Shown here piece by piece: positions 10,553 to 22,316 of a DNA stretch of 64,000 nt (the stretch's first letter is position 1; each line of letters begins with the position of its first letter). Source of the stretch: Phragmites australis (taxonomy: Eukaryota > Streptophyta > Magnoliopsida > Poales > Poaceae); assembly GCF_958298935.1 (NCBI RefSeq), contig NC_084923.1, positions 3,226,501-3,290,500 on the forward strand. The letters run 5' to 3'. The translations under genes and the position numbers were made by a program. A model generated the notes under the pieces. The model saw only the letters and a list, made by a program, of their open reading frames with translations, was not told where the DNA came from and did no database searches.

Positions 10553-12721
10553 CTACGGGTCTGGTTTGCCCAGTATCTCCTCGTCACCGGAGTCGTCTTC
10601 ATCTTCACTCAGCTCTTCGTCACTGGACCTGTCTTCTGGGATTACACCAGCATCCTCTGGTTTGGCATATTTTTCGCAGTATTCTGCAGAAACATAAGCA
10701 AGGGAAATTCAGCTTTCAAGTACCGAGGAAGAGAGCACAATCCAATAACATGAAAACGGCTAAGGAATACATCGAAACAAATCACTGTATATTTCATTTG
10801 AAAAATGATTGAGAGGAACAATATTCTAGTAGAGGAGGCGGCTACATGGTATCAACATAAGTTGTTAATTCAGGAATGCATTGGGACCGGGAAGAACTGG
10901 GAAAAAATTATGCACTTAACAGCTAAATACACAGTGCACATGGTGGCAAGTCAACGAAATTTCCCGACCATAGAATTCCTTGTGTAGATATGTTCATATT
11001 TTACAAGATTTTATGGACTTCTTGAGGATATAGAGGCCTTCCATGATCACACCAGTAAAACCTGCTTGTTTGCATTGTCCCATGATCCCATCAAAAAGAT
11101 ACAGGACATCCTGTGCCATCCCATCCTGTTACAGGGAAGTGCTCATGCAGGCAAATAAACAATATGAACTTACAGATACAAAATCAAATCAGACCACATG
11201 CATAGCTTAAAATATCTAAGTAATATCTAATAAAGCCTTAGGCATAAGAAGTGCTCTAATCAAGAATATATATTAGAACCTAACAGGTAATTTACGCATC
11301 TTTTTGAACTACTAATAGTTGTCTACACAATAGAGCAACTATAATAAACCAACATTATTCGGAAGCTCTTACCTAAAACCTGCCTGAAAGTGATCTTGAA
11401 CATGTTTCTATTACTTAAGATTGGTTATCATCTAAATAAATGAATTTAAGTAAATTAAATGGATTAGTCAATATTGCAAAACTGTCATTTATACGAAGGA
11501 GATGAATTGCCTCTCATTCTACTAGTTTACAAGGAACAAGGGGAGTGCCATGAGAATTCAGTAGATAGCATCTCAACTATTAAACGGTTGTTAAGTACAT
11601 TAAGTAAGCCAAGAAGGATGCAAGATAGGTAGAATAAACATATAGTACACAAATTTGACCACCTTTCACTTTTTGTTCATAAGCAGCGCGATCACGCATC
11701 ATCAGCGCAGCAGCATCTCCATTTAACGGATCAGAAGGATTTGGATATAGTAGCAGTTGCGGAAGGAAGACCTCAAACACATTGACAAGATCTGCAAAAT
11801 ATGGCACATAGGTTCAAAGCTGACATTGATATAACTACAATGCAAGGAACTCTATTGTACAGATTATACAACAGAGAAAATTAACTGGCTGTCTAAATAA
11901 TGAAATGGAAAGATCAATATTTTACCAAACATTGGGCTCCATGTCTGGTTGATGACATCCAAACAGACCGAACCAGACCTACATTTTGCATTCATCTGAA
12001 ATTGATTAGTAACTAGAATGTTCTTGTGGTCTGAATTGACAAAGCAAAACACTACTGAATATAGAAACACTTACATCTCGTCAACATTTGGGTGATATAT
12101 CTTATTGATGAAACCAATTGATGGAGATTTGTAAGGATATGCATCTGGTAATTCTACTCTAACCTTCCATACACCTCCTTGATAAATGCCTATTAAATTC
12201 AGCAAAACATGGATCAGACAGTGCAGTTGCTCTTATTAAACTGGTATGGACAAGACCGAAGCTTATGTACAACAATGAAGTACTAAAAGTAACATAGAAA
12301 TGCAAAAGCAGCTTAACAAATGGTTAAATTTGGGATCTGATCATAGTTGTTCTTGAGCTACAGCAGTGGAAGCTAAAGGCCATAATGATCAAGAAAAACT
12401 CCGAACTTTCTTTAACTTGCTCTTCGGTCCATGTAGATCAGAAATCAGAAGCTACGGGATAATCGGTCCAAGAAACAGAATCAAATCGTCTTTGTGAGAA
12501 ACCATACTTTCGTTAGGCCCACGGAATTCAACAAAGAACTCCTGCATCCCATCATTCACCATCTCCACCTTGTAGTCGCTCATCATCCTGCAAGCATCAA
12601 CAGTCACAGAAATCCGGATCAAGGAATCCCCATCAAAATCCCAAAGGAAAATCTCTGAAACACCCCAAGATCCTGACAGCTTCATGAGGTCCATCTCCCG
12701 GCGCTTGCTTGGAGAAGACAT
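10553..12721 (-). CDS. Ubiquitin-conjugating enzyme E2, UBE2H / Arabidopsis UBC4-6 class
   Basis: Six exons join to a 183-residue E2: 12721-12678, 12587-12508, 12189-12075, 11978-11926, 11791-11663 and 10683-10553. The frame is kept across every junction. The protein begins [15 protein letters not shown] and carries the HPN triad (residues 74-76) followed by [12 protein letters not shown] with the active-site Cys85. It also has the [17 protein letters not shown] block typical of the UBE2H class. The acidic tail ([17 protein letters not shown]) also fits this class, which adds ubiquitin with little or no E3 help in vitro and partners CTLH/GID ligases in other eukaryotes. The first donor is GTCAGG, weaker than the rest. 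Length and exon pattern match plant UBC4/5/6. Confidence 0.95.
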
Positions 12722-14022
12722 CTTGGGCAAAGACAAGAATTTGCCGCTCCTCTCCGCCTCTTCAGACGAGCTTTTGCAGATAAGAGGAAGAGATTAAGCA
12801 GCCTCTGTTGCTACCTCCTCTCTATTATTGATTTGTTTTTATTGCGATGGGCGAAGGGGAGAGCCGGAGAGGGGGACAGGCCAGGAGGTGAGTAAAGCAC
12901 AGAGGAAAGGGACAACGAGAAGGGGGAAACGGAAAAGGAATACAGACCAGGGAGGGTGTTCGAGGAACAGAAGAAATTTAGCAGGTTAAGTAGATCGTTA
13001 GTGATGATCGCTGGATTTCACTCTTAGGTTAATCTCATGTGGAATTCAGTTGCCCACCAAGAGAAAGGAACTTCTTTCCGGGAGAGTGGAGTACGGGCCA
13101 CGTTTTTTTATGCAACAGTTGCACATTTACCATATAAAGTCGTGTGGCATTAACGACCCGGCACAGCAACTTTCTTGTTTCTGTTTTCCCCCTTTTTCCA
13201 TGCAAAATCCACAACTTGTGTGCAACGTCAGTATTTATTTTCAGCAATAAAATTTGCAGATTCGTGAACCCAAAACCTCGAAGTCGCTTCCCTCAAGTTT
13301 CCAGGAATTTATTACCTTTTTTCTCGATTTCTCATGGTTTTATGAGATATTCCGTACTTATTTGAATTATTTTGCAAACTGCAAAATAGCTTTTGGGGCT
13401 TACCTGGAAGTTATGCAGATTGTAGAAGTATCCCCATAAAATCAAAACAAGCAGATGCCAGTTGGTATTGTTTTGGTTATATTTTGTTAAGTTTCACAAA
13501 ACTACATATATCATGTCAAACATCATAAAATTGCACATTTTTAAGACTACCACATATTTGATCATGCGTAGGAGGGTCTCAAATGCCAATTACACTGCCA
13601 GGGATTCATCGGCAGATTCCGAGAAGATGACTGAATTATTGGAATAGTTGGATATGTGGTTCTACAAAATGCAACTTGAAATGTACAGTTTTCTTATAGC
13701 TGTGCAGTTGTGTCAGAATACGTATAGTTATGTGTAACTTAGTCAAAGAAAATAGAAGACCACCAGATGTATATAATATCTACAAAAGTTGCAGTATTGT
13801 AAGATTTATCTACTCATATCAAATACAAAACTGAGATGGTGGAACTTCAGAACAAAAACTTAAATGCTAATAATGCCAAAATGTATCAATATTCAAGGTT
13901 CAAGGTCTCAAGGAGGACGAATAACAGCTAAGCTAACATTAAAGTTCAGGTTGATGGAGGAAGAAATAACAGAGCCAAACGAGTACATCACTATAGCAAT
14001 TACATACACAAAGCATTAAAGC
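12722..14022. other. E2 promoter region and AT-rich spacer
   Basis: The first 250 bases are purine-rich and probably hold the 5' UTR and promoter of the E2 gene. Bases 13000-14020 are AT-rich with only short open frames. I see no gene. Confidence 0.45.
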
Positions 14023-14650
14023 TCACCACCTCCGCTCTCCCCTGAAAGGGCATTGAGGGTTCAATCTAAATATTCTCCATTTCCAATAGAGACGCCCTTC
14101 TCCTCGAGGAAGGGAATTTAGAAAGGTAGGCTCAATGGACTCATCATCACTGTTGATGGAATCTGGAGTATGCCTGGTGAGCTCTTGGACAAGCCACTCG
14201 TGATAGTACTTCTACTCTTGCAAGGAAGGGCACGGCACAACTCATCCCAAAAATTATTCTTTGAAGAAGGCAATTTCGTTTCAATAATGGCAATGAACTT
14301 CGCTTCTTCTCCCTTTGTCCATGATATTGTTTCATTCTCACCCATGTTGTCGAATTCCATTTCATGAAATGCTGAACCAAGTATGCACTAAGTTCAATTC
14401 TTTCCTGCGCCACATGGAATTTTAACATGATCAAGGAACCTGGGAGTTGATACACACACTCATGTGGCCTGCTTATACCAATTGATCCAGCATTAAGGAC
14501 CAGTGGTAGATCTTCTTTCTGTAGAGGTAAAACTGGTTTCCCCGTGTATATCAGTCTGTCTGGATCAACGGAGTCAGGATTGCGAGTCCACTCTGAAACT
14601 TCCGCTTGGCCTTTACCTGAACTTTTGCATCTGGCATTCCCTTGTAATGT
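14023..14650 (-). pseudogene. ELM2-SANT protein pseudogene (ARID/ELM2 plant family)
   Basis: Read on the minus strand in three frames, this matches the C-terminal half of plant ELM2-SANT (often ARID-ELM2) chromatin proteins. It shows AEVSEWTRNPDS, then QLPGSLIMLKFHVAQERIEL, then EFDNMGENETISWTKGEEAK and NNFWDELCRALPCKSR. The last piece is YYHEWLVQELTRHTPDSINSDDES, which corresponds to the family's SYYFNVFLLRRR...NIDSDDDE. One frame change falls near 14366 (just before the AFHEMEF reading), another near 14212. The usual function is binding histone tails in deacetylase complexes. Two frameshifts within 300 bases argue for a decayed copy. Minus-strand frames at 14709-14960 may be an upstream exon, but I could not match them. 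Confidence 0.6.
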
Positions 14651-15790
14651 AATGAAAATAAATTAGACTGCTCCGAGAATGATTGGATCATCTGGTTGTG
14701 TTCTGACTTTATTCAGACATTTTTCTACCTGATAGCAGAGTAGCATTCAGGTGCCGGGAGAAATAGGGTGCGCCAAATGACCATATCGCAGTTTGATTCT
14801 CCAAGTACTGTGCAAACCAGGAAGCACACAGACACAACAGAACTGTTAGTTGGAAACTGCATAGTATGACTATGCAGCTAAGAGGATGCTTCTGGCATTT
14901 ACAGTCTCCACGGACCATGCGGAACAGAAGGTCGAGGGGACTGAATGTGCGAGTGCACATCACATTTGAAGGATGAGAATTCTCTGCAACCTGCAAAAAT
15001 GTCATGGACAGAGTAGTTGCACAAATTTTATTGACAGTTAACTCCAAAAGAGAAATGGTCCTGTTTTATTAATGTGCCAGTCGACTGTAAGTTAGTAGCA
15101 TACTTAGCAACAAAATTTAAGTTAATGAGGAGTCTTGTAGGTTCATTAGATTTATATACTTTGATAATTCTGTATATATAAAGTGTGGCACATGTTTACA
15201 TCTTGATAGGAATTTACCAGATTTAACATATAAGACGGGCAGAGATGAACTATCATCACAAACAATCGAATTAAACAGCAAATTTGTAATACAATGTAGT
15301 CCTGTTTAAAAAATATATACAAAGATCATCAAGGATCATTTAGGTATTGAACTACAGAAAGAAGAATTGACTTACACAAATGCCTAAACAAGTGGCCTAT
15401 CATATTAGATCCAGCAAGAGTAAACATAAACAACAATTCAACCTTGACTAAACAAGAAGAATTGCCTTACGCAAATGCATGAGCAGTTTATACTTGATCC
15501 ATTACTTAGACTAGTTCAGCATGAAAGTGCACTGGATTGGCCAGATGGAAGCATTATGCACAGAAGAAGGACCCCACCTCTGAGAATTCCCTTGAAAATG
15601 ATGACAAGAGATAAAAGCTCCCATGAGCGAAGCCTAGCCATGCCATTTATAGGCTACCAAAGAACAACACGGACCAGCAGTTATAATATAATAACAACAC
15701 AAATGCAACCAGCGGTAATTTCAAAGACAAGCAATATATGAAAGATTTTTTTTTTAACATAAAGAGGAAGAGCAGCTCAAAAGCAACGTT
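14651..15790. other. Spacer, possible pseudogene upstream remnants
   Basis: A 112-codon minus-strand frame (15047-14709) contains SPLDLLFRMVRGD and could be a relic of the ELM2-SANT gene, but this is unsupported. The rest is AT-rich and featureless. Confidence 0.3.
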
Positions 15791-15850
15791 CAACAACAAC
15801 AAAGGCTTTTAGTCCCAAGCAAGTTGGGGTAGGCTAGAGATGAAACCCAC
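15791..15850 (-). mobile_element. Au-SINE-like 3' end
   Basis: On the minus strand the sequence reads CTCTAGCCTACCCCAACTTG, then CTTGGGACTAAAAGCC and a short run of TTG repeats. This resembles the conserved 3' region and TTG tail of the widespread plant Au SINE. The 5' polymerase III promoter part is not recognisable, so this is a truncated or diverged copy. The family name is from memory. Confidence 0.5.
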
Positions 15851-15942
15851 AAGATCCAATTTGGGCTATGACGTCTTGTTATTTCCAATGGCTAAATGCT
15901 AATCACATATAACAGTACTTGAACATTCTTTGGCTTGTAAAT

Positions 15943-16186
15943 TTGTTCAACCATCAATAAACATACATATGATTAGGAGGAGGCAACATATTAGAACAGC
16001 AAAAAATCAGAATAATTCAGACATCTCAGAACAAATAGTACAAATATTATTATCATGGTTAAATCTGTTCAACCATTGATAAGCATGCATATGATTAGGA
16101 GGAGGCAATATATCAGAACAGCAAAAATTTAGAACAATTCAAACCTCTCAGAACAAATAATGCAAATATTATTATCAAGGTAAATA
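15943..16186. repeat. Tandem duplication, 122-bp unit, two copies
   Basis: Two adjacent copies (15943-16064 and 16065-16186) share TGATTAGGAGGAGGCAA, CAGAACAGCAAAAA, CTCAGAACAAATA and CAAATATTATTATCA at constant spacing. They differ by about a dozen substitutions, so this is an old local duplication in noncoding DNA. Confidence 0.85.
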
Positions 16187-16451
16187 ATTACATTGTGATA
16201 CTAATCTGCACAGGTTTGTCCAGATTCCATCTATGAAACATCTTAAAAGAACCGAGCAGCAAATCTGCAACTAATAGTGAAGCTTCATGAGTCTAAGTTG
16301 GGACTTAACGATGTCCTACAAGAAAGAATGTCGTGGAATGACTTACGATGTTGCCAATCCTTAGAAACCAACTAGTTTGCAAAGAAAAGTTGCTTCTGCT
16401 GCTGCCATCTTCTAAAACACATGGCATGGGCTAATATTCTACTTCAGCCAC
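16187..16451. other. 3' flank of the OCTOPUS-like gene
   Basis: AT-rich noncoding sequence next to the stop codon at 16452; probably its 3' UTR. Nothing else is seen. Confidence 0.4.
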
Positions 16452-17705
16452 TCATATGAAACCGAAAAGTCCTCTTGCAAACAAGCGTGAATTTCTCCTC
16501 CTCCCCCTGTTCACGGTTCTGGTGCTTCTCATTGGTGTCAAATAAAACCTCAGCATTCCATTGTCCAAATTCCCAGGAGATGTATAATGCACACTCCTGC
16601 TTCTGCCAATCTTGCATTCTTTATTCTTAAGCCAATCTGCACGGAAGTTCTGTGCATCCCCATTGGATGCAGCTTGTGAGCTTCTGATTGCGCATTGGCT
16701 TGCTCTGCTCAAACCATGTCCATTGCGACCAGACTGAATTTCGCCATTGATGTCTGCTGCCTCCGCATTTTTACCCCTCCGGATTTCCTTCCTCGACTCC
16801 GAGAGGGACCGCTCAAGAACATGCTCCCCTTTCCTCACAAATTCCTTGAGTGGACTCGTTATGCTGCGATCCCACACCCTGCTCCACCTGTTGGATCTCC
16901 GCCTTCTAACACCAGAGACAGTCATCTCCAGGCCGGTGTCATTGCAACTCCTTCCGCTGAAACGCCGCCCCTCGCTGCCCACATCAGCCGAGTGCCCCCC
17001 ATTCCTGCTCTCTGCAACCACGACACGGGTCTCCCCAACCGCTTCTTCTGCATTGTTCTGCCTCGCCCTCCTCACCTCATCCGGGGGCTCCTCTAAGCAG
17101 GCAAATGAGCAAGGGAAGGCCCTGCCCACCATCGACCCGTCCCACGAGTGCCGGGGTGGCTCCAGGGAGCCTCTACTCGGCTCCCGGCACACCCTCCACT
17201 CGCACGAGCGCCGGAAGCTCGGCTTCCGCTCCACCTGCGCATCACCACCGCCGCCGTTCGGATCCACCGACGGCTCCTTCCAAGAGCCTCCGTTCCTCCT
17301 CCACCGCATCCCTCTCCTCGGAAAAATCGACCTGAGCCACGAGCCGCCCTTCCACTTGCCCCCTCGATCTCCTCCTGCTCCAGAGTCCACCTCCAATTCC
17401 GCTACTGGGGGGCCTTTCCCTTTTGACGGATGTGCGACATCGCTGCCGCCGCTGGAGTCGTCGAGCTGGAAGAGCAGCATGAGCGTCTTCCGCAGCTTGC
17501 TCGGGTCCGCGCCCGAGCCCTCGCCGGGTTCCGCGGGGCCGACCTCGACGATCTCGGCCTCGGGGCGGTCGCGGACGGAGGAGAGGCGCTCCATGAGGCA
17601 GGAGGGGCAGATGCCGGTGAGGAGCTGGGATGGGTGCCTCCTGCACCGAGGCGGCTCCACCTCCTCCGTCTCCCCCTCCGGCTGCGCTTGCTCGTCTTCC
17701 TCCAT
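16452..17705 (-). CDS. OCTOPUS-like protein (DUF740 / UPF0503 family)
   Basis: A single-exon frame of 417 residues. Near the N-terminus it has the family's cysteine/histidine motif CRRHPSQLLTGICPSCLMER (about residues 20-39), which matches the N-terminal signature of plant OCTOPUS and OPS-like proteins. The middle is Ser/Arg/Gly-rich with KLRKTLMLLFQLDD, WRVCREPSRGSLEPPRHSWD and RRRSNRWSRVWDRSITSP blocks. It ends GRRRNSRLFARGLFGFI. OCTOPUS proteins are polar plasma-membrane proteins of the phloem lineage in Arabidopsis; function in this grass is inferred only from family. The protein is shorter than Arabidopsis OCTOPUS and in the range of the small members. The ATG at 17705 is the first in frame. 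A long open frame on the opposite strand is a GC-driven shadow. Confidence 0.85.
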   Translation of the reverse strand: MEEDEQAQPEGETEEVEPPRCRRHPSQLLTGICPSCLMERLSSVRDRPEAEIVEVGPAEPGEGSGADPSKLRKTLMLLFQLDDSSGGSDVAHPSKGKGPPVAELEVDSGAGGDRGGKWKGGSWLRSIFPRRGMRWRRNGGSWKEPSVDPNGGGGDAQVERKPSFRRSCEWRVCREPSRGSLEPPRHSWDGSMVGRAFPCSFACLEEPPDEVRRARQNNAEEAVGETRVVVAESRNGGHSADVGSEGRRFSGRSCNDTGLEMTVSGVRRRRSNRWSRVWDRSITSPLKEFVRKGEHVLERSLSESRKEIRRGKNAEAADINGEIQSGRNGHGLSRASQCAIRSSQAASNGDAQNFRADWLKNKECKIGRSRSVHYTSPGNLDNGMLRFYLTPMRSTRTVNRGRRRNSRLFARGLFGFI

Positions 17706-19347
17706 TGGGTTGGAACTCGGAAACCGGCTACGCAGGCTGCCGCAGCAGGCGATCGAGTCGAGTCAGGCGGGGACAAGCGGGTGCGACATGGCCAGGAAAA
17801 AAAAAACCCTAGCGAGCAACCCGAAAAGCGACTTTTGGGTTCTGGGAGCGGAGCGCGTGGGGAAACGGGAGGAAAGGTACGGGGCTTTGGGTTTGGGGGC
17901 GGAGGCGGACGGGATCGAGACGAGGAATCGGGGAGGGAGGGGCGGGCCGGCAGACGGACGAGTGGGGGGGGGGGGGCTGGGGGTTTCGATCTGTCGCGAG
18001 GAGGAGGGACACCTGCAAAGCCGACCCCAGAAATCGCCCCGAGCCCAAGGCGGCCAGGCACGCACGCACCCGCGACCGACTCGCCCCGCGCGGCGTCCGG
18101 GGATCAGGCGGTGGGCGCGGAGCACGTTATGATGTGCGCGGCGCGGCGAGGGACCGGGATGGATGGTCCGTGCGCGCCGGCGCGTCTGGCCCGGCTGCGC
18201 AGCTGCAGTTATAGGGGGGAGCGGGAGTGTGGGGCTCGCTCCAGCCAGTCGGTCACAGGACTCGCGGCGGGGCAGTAATTTCACCTGCGGTTGCCGCTCC
18301 GGGCATCGGTTCTGGCACCGGCGGTGCGTTCACTCGCCACCGTACGCGTTGATAGTGCCGTGCGGTTGTGTTTGGATCGATCTTGGTGGACACCGCGTCC
18401 TGCGGCGAGATTAGACGGACTGGTGAAAGGTCAAAATGACAGGAGTATTTGATTTCACAACGCAGTCCGTAGTACTCTTTCCGTTTCACTAGATTTGTCG
18501 GTGATCTCGGGAGAATACATTTCAAAATATTTATCCACAGAATAATTATATGAAATCTTTAGTTCCTCCTATCATACTCATTGTTTTACTGTTTCTCCAA
18601 CTATTTCTGTTCACCTGCCTCTACTTTTTGATCTCGCGCTGTAAAAACGATCCTGCCGTTTAGCATCTCATAGCCTAAAGAATGTCCCTTACTCTTCTCG
18701 ATCCAAACGATCCCCTCCCTAGAAATCCCCGTCACCTCCCTCTTCTCCTTCGCTTGCTCACGAGCCTCTCCACGCAACGCAGCCATCGCCCCTCCCAATC
18801 CCCCGATCCCTAAATCCTCGTTGCCTTCACCGCTCACTTCTGTGTCGCTTCCCACCACCACACCACCCTACCTTGCTTCCTAATGCCGCTACCGCCGCTA
18901 GCCTCCTCCACCAGTTCAGTGCCTCCACGGCTACTTGCGGTTGTCGTGCCCACTGGTGTGGATGAGATGCACGCCTAGGAGGAAGAGGACGCACATGGGC
19001 TGCAGCTCTTCTACGTGCTCCCTCTTCACCATTGCATCCTCGCCCAGGCGCTCGCCACTTGCCCTCGTCGGTCCTCTCGTGTGGTTGCCCTGTCGTTCTC
19101 CCCAACCCTAGCTCTGACTCCGTCATCATGCTCCTCGGTCCACTGATGTTGTTGTTCTCAAGACTATCGAGGGGGGAAACCGAGGAAGCCATCGACGAGC
19201 TCAACATAAAGAGGTGCAATGTCTTTTTTTTTCTACGTCCTTGATTTCACTAGATAATTTTCTTCGTCTGCATTTTCTTGTAGATTTAATTTTTCCCTTT
19301 ATAGGCAAAGAGGAGGAACGAGGAAGCGTTGTTCCCGCGGTAGACAA
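17706..19347. promoter_or_regulatory. Upstream GC-rich region, no further gene
   Basis: Bases 17706-18300 are GC-rich (with a run of about 14 G at 17966) and probably hold the promoter and leader of the OCTOPUS-like gene. Bases 18400-19340 are mixed, with C-rich sequence near 18700-18950. Its frames are short and unrecognised; it may be repeat-derived. Nothing else is supportable. Confidence 0.35.
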
Positions 19348-22301
19348 TATCACATCCTAAAAAGTTAATCATGTAGTTAGGAGCTTAATCGTTATCGCAT
19401 GTGAATCTGCGTGTTTGCCTGTTAAAAAGGGGTTCAACATGTCTCAAAATACCTTAAAGATGGTTTTGAGGCACTTAGAGAAACCCTAGGTACGTTGGAA
19501 GCGAAGAAATATGGCGAGAGGGGACACTTAGACAATTTTAGCACAAAACACTCATCTGGTCTGACCAGGGATACCCGCGGTCTGATCGCTAGATGTCCAG
19601 CCACGTGGGCTTGCCACGTGTGTTCCCACGGTCTGACCGGAGCCCCGCACGATCTGACCGCCAGAACACAGCAGAGGCGTCACTTAAGGCCTCAACCGGC
19701 CTCTCTCTCCCTCCTCTCCCTCATTTCACTGTCTCCCTCTCTCACACCTCAAAACCCTAGAAAGAGTGAGACTTCGTTGTTCGTCGTGTTCCAAGGCCAG
19801 AGATCGGAGGTGGGAACTTCCCCAAGCTTCTCGAAGGGCTTCACCAAGCTCTTTCCACCTTCCCCTCGCTAGAAAGCGGTTCTTCATTGTTTTTCTCCCT
19901 TTGTGAGCTTCATCGCCGCTCCAGAAGCCGAATCCGGAAATCGGGGCATTCCCGGAGGAAACCGATCAGCTACAAAGTTCTCCTATGCCAAGTTGAACAT
20001 CCCCATACCATCTTTCCATTGTTTCCTAGCTCAATCCGGTCGTCATTTCAATTGTTGCCAGGAAACCCGTCTTGAACCCTAGATCTAGATCTACTTTTTA
20101 GGATTTTATGTGTTCAGACCATGCATGGTGTCCGAACAACCACGTAAAATGTCCCCTTGGTCTAGTGGAGTACATTGGTGCCCTCCATTGCCGAAGGTGT
20201 CACCGGAATCCTCACCATTGGCCTCGCAAAGGCGCTGCCGGTAGGGTCTGGCGGTCTGACCACCAGTAGGTCAGTTCAAAATATCAGTATTTGGGAGTCT
20301 CACCATGGTTTGGGTCGATTTGACCGTTAGTGGGTGGTCTAACCGCTAGCTCGCATGCGGTCTGGCTCCTAGAGGCTAAAACCTTCTTTCTGCATGCCGG
20401 CAGTCTGACTGCCACCCCAAGGCCGGTCTGACCGCCAGCCTGTGAAGGCTAAGGTGAGGCTAGGTTAGCTTATCAAACTTCAAAACCCTAATCCTTTAGC
20501 GATCCTAAGCAGATATTTTTGAGTCGTAGCGCTCTACTATTACTTGAGCATGCATATTGCATCCTTTTTGTATTGTTCGTTTAATTATACATTGCACTTA
20601 TGTTTCTTTTAGAGAGCGTCAATCTGACAGTTCAAGCAAGCAAAGACGACGTCGGTCTACCGCACTTCTGTGAGTTCTATGCATGTAGTATCTGGCAACC
20701 GACAAAGCAACAATGCAAGCATCTAAGCATATTACACCCTTTGTTCAATTGAATGGAGTCTAAGTTGATAAACTATGCTTTTATGTATGTTTACATGTAT
20801 TGAGTCAAGTGTCGGGCTTATTCGGGTATAATCTATGTTGAATTGCATATCCTCTACCTTGAGTTATTGATTATCCTCATCCTTGTCGCCTCGATAATGT
20901 TGTTGATGTCTAGCTTAATAGTTGTTCGACATGCTTAGCAATGCATACGTCCTCGATAGAAGTCAAGCGACGGTGATGCCGTTGTTCGTGAGCATAGGGC
21001 TCACTTATGGTTTACAAATACTTTTATGATGTTGAGATGGTTAGCTGAGTGGTGAGTATGAGATGAGATATGAACGGTGTTAGGGGTGTTTTCTGCTCAG
21101 GAGGAGTCCTAGGGGTAGTTCGAGAGAGGAACCCGAACACCGTAGACTGCTTTGCATCGTTTAAGCACCGACCGTTGGCTTTAGCACTTACCGTACTCAC
21201 CACATACTGATCTAATGGTAAGGCGAGCTGAATACCTTTGTAGCTATGATCATTTGGGCCTGAACATCAACGGTGTCAGCGAGCGGACTTGTAGGGATAT
21301 CTGTTTGCTCCGGGAGTAGTTCTAGATATCCCCGCGCCGAGCGATGCACGATCCAAATGGTTAAGGCTTATTGAAAAAGGTTATAATGAATACCCCTTAT
21401 GTGCACTTTAGCGGGTGGCACAAGCCGAATGGTTCTCATATCGTGTGGGTAAAGGAGTATCCCCTACAAGGTGTAAAAATAGTTCAAACTGCCACACTCT
21501 CAGTCATGAGTATGCCTTCTATCCATGCACATCATCGTAGAGTCACGAGTTGTGGATTATAGTTGGATATATTGGTCATGGTGGAGATGATTCGTGTTAC
21601 ATATTGTTTATGATGATTCCAGTTACATTTGTGTACAATTAGTAATTGTAGGGTATAATTGTATTGTTGTTGGTTATGTTTAGATGCTCACACATATATG
21701 TCTAGGTTGCAGGCGCATATGTTTTAATCAAACTTGTGGTATTTTTTCTTGCTAATGGTCCAATACATAATCCTTGGAGTCAGGTTATTTATATGTACCT
21801 TATATGGATTAAGTCTTACGAGTACATTTATCCTCAACTGCTCTACAGGTTTTGCTGGTGAGGAAGATGTGGTATTTGTCTACTTCACGTCCGTCGATGC
21901 TAGCGGCGGGAATGAGTAAGCAACTACTCAGATGTCGCGTTTTTAAGGTGAAACCTAAGGGCATATGGTTTCACTCATCTTTTGCAGTCTTTAGCTTTTG
22001 TCTCTGCTGCGTAGTTTCTCTTTTGGCTAGGAGATGATCAGTTTTAGTATCCTCCTAGATCTCTTTTACTGTAAATTGTTAAACTTATAAATTGTTAAGA
22101 ACTTGTAATATGATTTAATTACTCGCTCTTTATTAAACTTGTTTATGATTGTTTATGTTGGAAAGACACGTGTTCTAATCTTGGGCACAAAACATGTGCC
22201 GGGACTACCGAGATGATATTTTGATTAATCGTCGAGGTTGTGATTATGAATAATGATCCTTCTGATGATTAATTAAAATATTATTTGGACGGTACCTCAC
22301 A
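19348..22301 (+). mobile_element. 5' LTR of a Ty3/gypsy element (about 2.95 kb)
   Basis: The right boundary is set by CCTCACA followed three bases later by a primer-binding-like site. The left boundary is placed at TATCACATCC, read as a mutated TGTCACATCC; it is less certain. The LTR contains no protein. It carries about ten scattered near-copies of GGTCTGACCG between 19557 and 20430. Its downstream neighbours (gag and RNase H remnants) agree with gypsy type and plus orientation. No matching 3' LTR was found in the window, so the element is truncated or interrupted on the right. Confidence 0.6.
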
Positions 22302-22304
22302 ACA

Positions 22305-22316
22305 TAGTATTAGAGC
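22305..22316 (+). other. Primer-binding site, initiator-Met tRNA type (degenerate)
   Basis: TAGTATTAGAGC differs at two positions from TGGTATCAGAGC, the usual plant initiator-methionine primer-binding site. It lies three bases after the inferred LTR end, a normal spacing. Confidence 0.6.

Noticed and set aside
16747..18132. 461-codon plus-strand open frame
   Set aside because: It is antisense to the OCTOPUS-like gene and its GC-rich leader; the composition is Pro/Ser/Arg-rich with no family resemblance, whereas the minus frame has a conserved motif.
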